Shown: positions 28,316 to 34,800 of the stretch, piece by piece
How the letters are laid out: each line of letters opens with the position of its first letter
Numbering within the stretch: the stretch's first letter is position 1
NCBI RefSeq assembly: GCF_029840635.1
Contig: NZ_JAOCCU010000058.1
Coordinates: forward strand, 1-37,759
Reading direction: 5' to 3'
Origin: Mitsuaria sp. GD03876
GTDB lineage: Bacteria > Pseudomonadota > Gammaproteobacteria > Burkholderiales > Burkholderiaceae_C
Length of the DNA stretch: 37,759 nt
The notes under the pieces: generated by a model
Databases searched by the model: none
The model's input: only the letters and a program-made list of their open reading frames with translations
What the model was told of the DNA's origin: nothing
Made by a program: the position numbers and the translations under genes

Positions 28316-28345
28316 TTGACGCCCCCGTCGCGCGGCCAAGATACT
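28316..28345 (+). promoter_or_regulatory. Candidate promoter of the structured leader before the GNAT gene
   Basis: TTGACG (28316-28321) and GATACT (28340-28345) are separated by 18 bp. The -35 box matches five of six consensus bases and the -10 box four of six. Expected transcription start is about 28351-28353. Confidence 0.5.
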
Positions 28346-28352
28346 GGTTCGC

Positions 28353-28454
28353 ATGTCCTTCGCGATCCGTCCCCTACAGCCCGTCTCGCCCTGCCTGCAG
28401 TCGATGCAGGTCATGGCTTGCGTCCACGGCTGGGGACGGCGTCGATCGCGGTAG
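28353..28454 (+). CDS. Possible 33-residue leader peptide
   Basis: A small ATG-to-TAG frame spans the first half of the candidate leader. It has two Cys, one Trp and an Arg-rich end (GRRRSR). No ribosome binding site is visible, and the ATG falls at or next to the expected transcription start, so translation, if real, would be leaderless. Its last codons overlap the second stem of the leader, so ribosome position could affect folding. It could equally be chance. Confidence 0.25.
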   Translation: MSFAIRPLQPVSPCLQSMQVMACVHGWGRRRSR

Positions 28455-28511
28455 ACGCCCCGCCACAGGATCCCGGACCTCACGGTCCCCCGATCCGGAA
28501 GCTCCCCCCAC

Positions 28512-28536
28512 AAGGCCCGCGCACCCCGCGGGCCTT
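28512..28536 (+). terminator. Intrinsic terminator in the leader of the GNAT gene
   Basis: A 10-bp perfect stem AAGGCCCGCG/CGCGGGCCTT with a 5-nt loop is followed by GTTCATTTC. It ends 39 bp before the acetyltransferase ATG. Confidence 0.75.
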
Positions 28537-28575
28537 GTTCATTTCCGCTGGTCCTTCATCCACAAGGAGCATTCG

Positions 28576-29151
28576 ATGCCGACCCCGCCCCCCTCGCCCC
28601 GAGACATCCGCGTCGCCGATGGCGTGACGCTGCGCCGCCCGCGCCCCGAGGATGCTCGCGCGCATGCCGAACTGCTGGGGCATCCCGGCGTCCAGCCGTG
28701 GCTGCTGCAGACGCCCTACACCTCGGAGCAGCTGTGGCACGAGCGCTTCAGCAAGGTGCCCGACGTCAATTCCGGCGAACTGGTCTTGCTGGCCTTCGAC
28801 GGCGAGCGGCTGGTGGGATCGGCGGGCCTGCACCCGGTCGGACCGCAGGCGCGGCGGCGCCACGCGATGATGCTGGGCATCAGCGTGCATCCGGACGCGC
28901 ACGGGCGCGGTGTCGGCTCGGCGCTGATGGACGCGCTGACGCGTCAGGCGGACGACTGGCTGGGCGTGCTGCGGATCGAGTTGACGGTGTTCGTCGACAA
29001 CGCGCCCGCCATCCGGCTGTATGAGCGCTTCGGCTTCGAGACCGAAGGCCGGCTGCGGGCCTACGGCCTGCGCGGCGGGCGCTACGTCGATGTCTTGACG
29101 ATGGCGCGCCTGCATCCGCGCCCGCCGGTGATCGAGCGCGAGGCGCTCTGA
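28576..29151 (+). CDS. GNAT-family N-acetyltransferase
   Basis: A 191-residue acetyl-CoA-dependent N-acetyltransferase of the GNAT fold. Motif A is clear: GISVHPDAHGRGVGSALMDAL (about 101-121) with the RGVGSA pyrophosphate-binding loop, then the motif B segment NAPAIRLYERFGF. The ending, EGRLRAYGLRGGRYVDVLTMARL, is typical of the RimJ/PhnO-like group acting on amines, amino acids or antibiotics. The substrate is unknown. A strong AAGGAG precedes the ATG at 28576. Transcription must cross or overlap the terminator at 28512-28536. It converges on a small exported protein gene with only 7 bp between stops. Confidence 0.93.
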   Translation: MPTPPPSPRDIRVADGVTLRRPRPEDARAHAELLGHPGVQPWLLQTPYTSEQLWHERFSKVPDVNSGELVLLAFDGERLVGSAGLHPVGPQARRRHAMMLGISVHPDAHGRGVGSALMDALTRQADDWLGVLRIELTVFVDNAPAIRLYERFGFETEGRLRAYGLRGGRYVDVLTMARLHPRPPVIEREAL

Positions 29152-29158
29152 AGGGAGT

Positions 29159-29464
29159 TCAGTCCATCGTGACCGCGGCACTGCCTTCGGTGCTGCGGCG
29201 CGTGGTCTGCGCGTGGAGTTCGCCGTCGGAGGAGCGGCTCTGCGGGCTGGACGCCTCGGTGCCGCGCTCGGGCACGGCGGGCTGCGGCGCCGGCGGACGG
29301 CTCGGCTGGCGCTTTCCGGTGATCAGCAGGCGCGCCAGCTTGACCACCTCGCTGGCCTGGGCCGGCGCCGCGGGCGCCAGCAGGACGCCACCGAGCACGG
29401 CCACGCTCAGGATCTTGAAGGTGTGCCGGTGGGCGTTCTGCGCTTGTCGTTGTCGGCTCTGCAT
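29159..29464 (-). CDS. Small exported protein of unknown function
   Basis: A 101-residue protein I do not recognise. A basic N-region with several His and Arg, a hydrophobic stretch ILSVAVLGGVLLAPAA and an APAQA-S cleavage site form a Sec signal peptide (about residues 1-36). The remaining 65 residues are Pro/Ser/Arg-rich and probably unstructured, without cysteines or membrane segments. I chose the ATG at 29464 because a GGGGAG site sits just upstream; an ATG at 29488 would lengthen the head. It is convergent with the GNAT gene. Confidence 0.65.
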   Translation of the reverse strand: MQSRQRQAQNAHRHTFKILSVAVLGGVLLAPAAPAQASEVVKLARLLITGKRQPSRPPAPQPAVPERGTEASSPQSRSSDGELHAQTTRRSTEGSAAVTMD

Positions 29465-29515
29465 GGTCTCCCCGCGCGAATCTGGCATCTTAGCGACGAT
29501 GGCAGGAGTATCGAA

Positions 29516-29572
29516 AGTCAGCCCCTCCCCCGCCAGGGGCCAGCGACGAACTGCGCCCTGGGGGGGCTGACT
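29516..29572 (-). terminator. Large imperfect inverted repeat after pbpC
   Basis: AGTCAGCCCC and GGGGCTGACT form a perfect 10-bp outer stem, extended inward by G-rich against C-rich bases. A second, inner hairpin CCAGGG/CCCTGG lies between the arms. On the minus strand the stem is followed by a short T-run. It lies 47 bp beyond the pbpC stop and is the likely terminator of the macroglobulin-pbpC operon. Confidence 0.55.
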
Positions 29573-29618
29573 TGCGGCAGGACGGGATGGGCTCAGCGAA
29601 CCAAATCCGCCCTCGCAC

Positions 29619-31856
29619 TCACCCGGGCGATGGCCGCGCCGCCACCGCCTGCGACCGGTCGCGGGTCGCGGCGGGGGGTTTCAGTCCGGCGCCCCGCACC
29701 TCGAAACGCACCTGCTGCAGCACCCGTCCTCGTCCGTCCAGCAGCGCCAACTCGTGTCTGCCGGGCATCGGCAGCCAGTCCAGCGCCGCGCCCCGTCCGA
29801 TGACCCGGCCGTCGAGCCGCCAGCCGGCCACCTCGCCGCGCGCCAGGCGTCCCGCATGCATGAAGCGCAAGCGCTGGGCGGCGGGCGGGATGTCGGGATC
29901 GAGCGCGTAGATCGCGCCGTCGGTCGGATTGCTGAGCGCGACCGCGGTGGCGGCCGGCCGGATCACGGCCTGTTCGGTCCCGGCGAGGAACCACTCGCGC
30001 CGCGGGGGTTCCTGGCCGTCCTCGAACCGCGTGTCCTGCGCGACCAAGCCCGCCGGCGGCTTGGAGGGCACGGGCAGGCGTCCGGCATGCAGCGCCAGCA
30101 TGACGTCGCGCCAGACCGGGGCCGCCCCGCTGACGCCGGACACGTGCTGCATCGCTTCGCCGCTCGAATTGCCGACCCAGACGCCGACGGTGAAGCGCGA
30201 GGTCCAGCCGATGCACCAGTTGTCGCGCATGTCCTTGCTGGTGCCGGTCTTCACCGAGGCCGGGAACGGCAGCGCCAGCGCGCTCGACAGCCCGAAGGTC
30301 AGCGCCCGCGCGTTGTTGTCCGCCAGGATGTCGCCGACGACGAATGACGCCTTCGCATCGGCGACCTGACGCGCCGGCCCGACCTTGGCGACAGGGCCTG
30401 TCGTGGCGGCCGCACCGGTCGCGCCTCCCGCGCCGACGCCGGCAGGCAGGCTCACCGGGCCGTAGCGACCGCCATTGGCCAGCGCGCGATAGGCGTTGGT
30501 CAGCGACAGCAGCGTCACGTCGGCGCTGCCCAACGCCAGCGACGGCCCGTAGAAGCCTCCGGTCTCCGGCAGCTGCAGGCCGAGCGCGTTGAGCCGCTCG
30601 AAGACGGCTTCCGGCGTCAGCATCAGCGACAGGCGCACCGCCGGCACGTTGAGGCTGTTGCCCAGCGACGCCCGCGCGCTGATCCAGCCGCGGTACTGCT
30701 TGTCGTAGTTCTGCGGCAGGTACAGCCCCGCCGCCGTGGCGATCTGGGCGGGCGAGTCGTCCAGCAGGCTGGCCGCGGTGATCAGCCGGCGCTCGAGCGC
30801 GAGCTCGTACAGGAAGGGCTTGAGCGTCGATCCCGGCTGCCGCCGCGCGAGCACGTGATCCACCTGCGCGGCCTCCGACAGCTGGCTGCCGCTGGACCCG
30901 ACCCAGACCCGCGCCTCGCCGCTGGCGTTGTCCAGGACCACGACCGCGCCGTCCTCGACCTGTCGTCCGGACAGCTCCGCCAGATGGCGCCGAAGCGCCA
31001 GCACCGCCACGCGCTGCCAGGACGCGTCGAGCGTGCTGCGTTGGGCCGCCGGCCCGTCCGGCCGCAGGGCCAGGCGCGCGAAGTGCGGTGCCCATTGCGG
31101 CGCGTCCGCCACCGACAAGGCCTTGCGGCGCAGCACCGCCCCGACCTCGTCGACCAGGCCCTCGCAGCCCTGCCCCATCAGGCGCAGCACGCCGCACGCG
31201 CGTGTCGAGATCGCCTCCGGCGACACGTTGGGCCCGCGCAGCATCGCGGCGAGCATCGCCGCCTCGCGCGCGTCCAGCCCGCTCGGCCGCTTGCCGAAAA
31301 GCGCCTGGGCCGCGGCGGGCACGCCCACCAATTCGCCGCGCAACGGCACCCGGTTCAGGTAGGCCTCGAGGATCTGCGCCTTGGTCCAGCGTTTCTCCAA
31401 TCGGCCGGCGACCCAGGCCTGGCCGACCTTCTGCATCAAGCTGCGCCCGCCGCGGCGCGCCAGGTCCTCGTCGAGCAGGCCGGCCAGCTGCATCGTGACC
31501 GTCGATGCGCCGCGCGTGCGCGTGTTCCAGAGATTGGCCCACGCGCTGGCGGCGACCGCCGACCAGTCGACGCCGCTGTGCTCGTAGAACCGCTGGTCCT
31601 CCGACAGCAGCATCGCCCGCAGCAGCGACGGCGACATTCGGTCCAGCGGCACCCACGCCAGCATCCGGCGCTTCGGATCCATGCGCAGCGTCTGCAGCGG
31701 CTCGCCGCGCCGGTCGAGCAACTGCAGGTCCGACACCGCATGTGCCGCGCGCGTCTGCGCGAATGTCGGCAGTTCCTCGGCCGCCGCGATGCCCGTCGTC
31801 GTCGATGCGACGACGGCGAGCACCGCGAACGCGGCCAGGCGCAGCGACTGGATCAA
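29619..31856 (-). CDS. pbpC: Penicillin-binding protein 1C, bifunctional peptidoglycan synthase
   Basis: A 745-residue class A penicillin-binding protein, near E. coli PBP1C in length (770). A signal anchor (about 5-26) is followed by a GT51 glycosyltransferase domain with EDQRFYEHSG (catalytic E86) and GASTVTMQLA, the Met variant typical of PBP1C. The transpeptidase domain has the S343-TLK nucleophile motif, SLN in GNSLNVPAV, and K536-TG. A C-terminal PBP1C domain (from about 660) follows. It starts with TTG at 31856, overlapping the macroglobulin TGA as TTGA; GGAGG lies upstream and no ATG fits. Translational coupling to the macroglobulin gene is therefore likely, supporting a joint periplasmic role at the cell wall. 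Confidence 0.94.
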   Translation of the reverse strand: MIQSLRLAAFAVLAVVASTTTGIAAAEELPTFAQTRAAHAVSDLQLLDRRGEPLQTLRMDPKRRMLAWVPLDRMSPSLLRAMLLSEDQRFYEHSGVDWSAVAASAWANLWNTRTRGASTVTMQLAGLLDEDLARRGGRSLMQKVGQAWVAGRLEKRWTKAQILEAYLNRVPLRGELVGVPAAAQALFGKRPSGLDAREAAMLAAMLRGPNVSPEAISTRACGVLRLMGQGCEGLVDEVGAVLRRKALSVADAPQWAPHFARLALRPDGPAAQRSTLDASWQRVAVLALRRHLAELSGRQVEDGAVVVLDNASGEARVWVGSSGSQLSEAAQVDHVLARRQPGSTLKPFLYELALERRLITAASLLDDSPAQIATAAGLYLPQNYDKQYRGWISARASLGNSLNVPAVRLSLMLTPEAVFERLNALGLQLPETGGFYGPSLALGSADVTLLSLTNAYRALANGGRYGPVSLPAGVGAGGATGAAATTGPVAKVGPARQVADAKASFVVGDILADNNARALTFGLSSALALPFPASVKTGTSKDMRDNWCIGWTSRFTVGVWVGNSSGEAMQHVSGVSGAAPVWRDVMLALHAGRLPVPSKPPAGLVAQDTRFEDGQEPPRREWFLAGTEQAVIRPAATAVALSNPTDGAIYALDPDIPPAAQRLRFMHAGRLARGEVAGWRLDGRVIGRGAALDWLPMPGRHELALLDGRGRVLQQVRFEVRGAGLKPPAATRDRSQAVAARPSPG

Positions 31857-34800
31857 GGCTGGACCTCCAGCGTCGCGTTCGGCAGTTCGCCGAAGCGGTC
31901 GGGCGCGTACATCGCCTCCGCCCGCGTCGTCGGCATCTGGAAGCGGCCGGCGTTGTTCAGCTGCATCGTGTACTCCAGGACATGCCGCCCGCGCGGCAGG
32001 TAACCGAAGTAGGCCCGCCAGGCGGTGAAGCTGCGCTCGATGAAGTTGGGCCACGCCTCGCCCTCGGCGCGCTCGCCCTGCGTGTCGATCGTGCCCTCGA
32101 CGACCGCCGCGCCGGTCGGCAGCGGATCGCTCAGCACGACCCAGGTCATGTCGGCGGCGGCTTCGATCTCCAGGCGCACGCGCATCACGTCGCCACGCGA
32201 CCATCTCGGCGCCGCCTTCTGCGAGACCGCGGTGACCGTCCGCTTGAGCGAGTAACCGGCGCTCAGCGGCGCCTTGAGCGGCACCGCGGCCAAGGCCTGG
32301 ACCGTGGCCCAGGGCCGGCCGTCCCCGACCTGGGCGACCGACAGCGTGCCGTTGCCCGCGGCGGGCCAGGCCAGGCGCAGTTCACCGCCTTCGGGCTTCG
32401 CGGACCAATCGAGCGACGCGGCCGCGCCCGCGAGCTTCGCCTCGGTCTTGCCCTTGACGGCCTGCGACTCGAAGCGATCGGAGAACTTCTCCAGGGCGAG
32501 CACGCCCCACAGGTTCGCGGTCGTGTTGAACCAGGCGCCGCGTTCCTGGCGCGCCAGCGCGCCGACGACCATCCGGGGCAGGTCCTCCTTCCAGCCGGCA
32601 TCGTCGACCAGCGCCAGGATCGCGCGCGCCGCGGTCGCGTCGCCGCTGCCCATCAGCCACCACCAGCCGTCGTTGTCCTCGTTGACGAAGCGCAGCGTCG
32701 TGCCGGCGAAGCTCAGGCGCGCGCGCAGCTGGTTCTGCGCCGCGGCGATCTGGGCCGCGCGGTCCGGCGCCCCGCTCATCCGCTGGTGCAGCACGAGCCA
32801 GTCGATCACGGCGCTGGTCGGCCAGGTGGTCAGGTTGCGCCCGTCCACGGTGCCCAGTTGCCGGGGGGTCGCCTTGCCGTAGCGCGCCAACGCCGCCAGC
32901 GCGGCGATGCGGCGCGGCTCGTCGTCCGCGCGCGGCGACCAGTAGCGGCGCTCCAGGCGCCCCTCGACGAAGGCGGCGAGGCCGTCGAGCGCCTTCGCCA
33001 GCTGCGGAGCCGGCAACGCGCGCCCCGCTTCCTGCGCCGCGGCCAACAGATGCGCGGTCAACACGTCGCTGCCCTGGGTGAGCTGGCGCGACAGCGGGAA
33101 GTAGGCGAACAGGCCGTCGCTGTCCTGGTAGGTCGCGAGCTGGCCCATCAGGCCATCCCAGGCCGCCGCGTCGTGCAACGCGAGGTACTTCGAACTCTGC
33201 TGCTCGAGGCAGGTGTAGGGGTACTGCTCGAAGTAGCGCCGGATGCCGGGCAGCGCCGAGGACAACTTCGGCTGCAGCCCGATGGCCACTCCGCCGCGCT
33301 TGACGCCCTGGGCCGGCAGCGCGTCCGTGGGCGCAGCGACCGGCAGGCTGATCGGCGCATCCAGTTGACGCAAGGTCGCCTGCAGCACGCGCACCGGCGT
33401 GGCCGGCTGCACCGCCTGCGTGGTCCGCATCGCGTCCTTCGCGCCGGCACCGCCCTGCTCCTGCGCCTGGGCTTCCCAGACGATGCGTTGCGCGCCGTCA
33501 GGCACCACCACGTCCCAGGTGACTTCCTGGGCCTGGCCCGCCGCCAGCTTCACGGTCCGCGGCTCGGCCGGCACCGGGTGCTCGCCGGACTCCCCGCTCG
33601 CCTTGCCCGCGAGCGTCACGCGCAGGTCCATCGCGCGATTCGTCGCATTGCGCAGCGTGAGCATCGCCTGCACCCGGTCGCCTTCGCGCACGAGCGGCGG
33701 CAAGCCGGACAGCAGCTGCAGGTCCTGGCTCACGTTGATGCTGTTCTCGCCGGTGCCGAAGCGCTGTCCCGGCGCGTCCGCCACCGCGACCAGCCGGAAG
33801 CGCGTCAGCGAGTCGTTCAGCGGCACCTGCACCAGCGCCTCGCCCTGCGCGTTCACCGTCACCAGCGGCTGCCAGGTGAGCAGCGTGTCGAACAGCTCCC
33901 GGGTGGCGAAACCGCCGCCGCCGCCCGCCGCGACCGCCTTGCGGCCGTAGTGGCGACGACCAATGATCTCGCTGTGCGCGGTCGCCGTCGTCACCCCCCA
34001 GGCGCGTGTCTGGATCATGCCGTCGAGAAGCTTCCAGCTCTCGTTCGGCGCCAGCGCCAGCAGCCCCTCGTCGACGGCGGCGAAGGCGACCTGGGCGTCG
34101 GGGACCGGCTTGCCGTCCTGCGTGACGCGCAGCTTCACCTGCGCGCTCTGGCGCACGCCGTACTGGGCCTGCTGCGGCACGACCTCCACCTTGAGCCGGT
34201 GCTTGGCCTGTCCGATCTCGATCGCCGCCATGCCCAGCTTGAACGAGGGCTTGGACAAGTCGACCATCGCCGTGGGCGGCTGGTAGTCGCCGGAGGCGCG
34301 CCACTCGCGCCACCAGTTGCCCGGCTCGCGCCAGCCCCAGGAGAAGAACGAGTACCACGGCACCTCGCGCAAGCGGCCGCGCAGCACCATCACGCTGACA
34401 TAGGCGTTGGGGGTCCAGTTCCGGTCGATCTTCAGCTCAAGCCACGGGTCTCTTCCGGAGAGCCGTCGCACCTCGCTGTAGAGCACGCCCTCGCGCTCGA
34501 CGGTGACGAGCGCGGTCGCGTCGCGATACGGCATGCGCACCTGGAATCGCGCCGTCTCGCCCGGTTCGTAGCGGCGGCGCTCGGGGACCACGTCGATGCG
34601 GTCATCGTTGTCCTGAGCGAACCAGGAGTCGCCGGCCTTGGTCACCGTCAGCGCGCGCACGGCGCGCGCGGTGCGACCGCCGTCATCGGCCGTCGAGCCG
34701 ATCAGCTCCAACTGCCCGCCCTGGCTCACCGAGGTCTCGCATCGCATGATGCCGAGCGCGTCCGTCTTGCCGCTGCACAGCTCGCCGAGGTCCTTCAGGT

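Larger units (their letters stand above)
28352..28540 (+). ncRNA. Candidate structured leader or small RNA upstream of the GNAT gene
   Basis: This interval of about 190 nt runs from the candidate promoter to the end of an intrinsic terminator. Visible stems are 28394-28399 with 28405-28410 (6 bp), 28438-28443 with 28454-28459 (6 bp), a two-part stem 28468-28472 plus 28475-28479 with 28484-28488 plus 28492-28496 (5+5 bp, TCAC loop), and the terminator. It matches no RNA family I recognise. It could be a cis attenuator for the acetyltransferase or a stand-alone small RNA. A 33-codon frame lies inside it. Confidence 0.45.

Noticed and set aside
28352-28540. 6S RNA or signal recognition particle RNA
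   Set aside because: The size suits 6S RNA, but the long closing stem with a central bubble is not evident, and the SRP tetraloop and conserved GGAAG-AGC region are absent.
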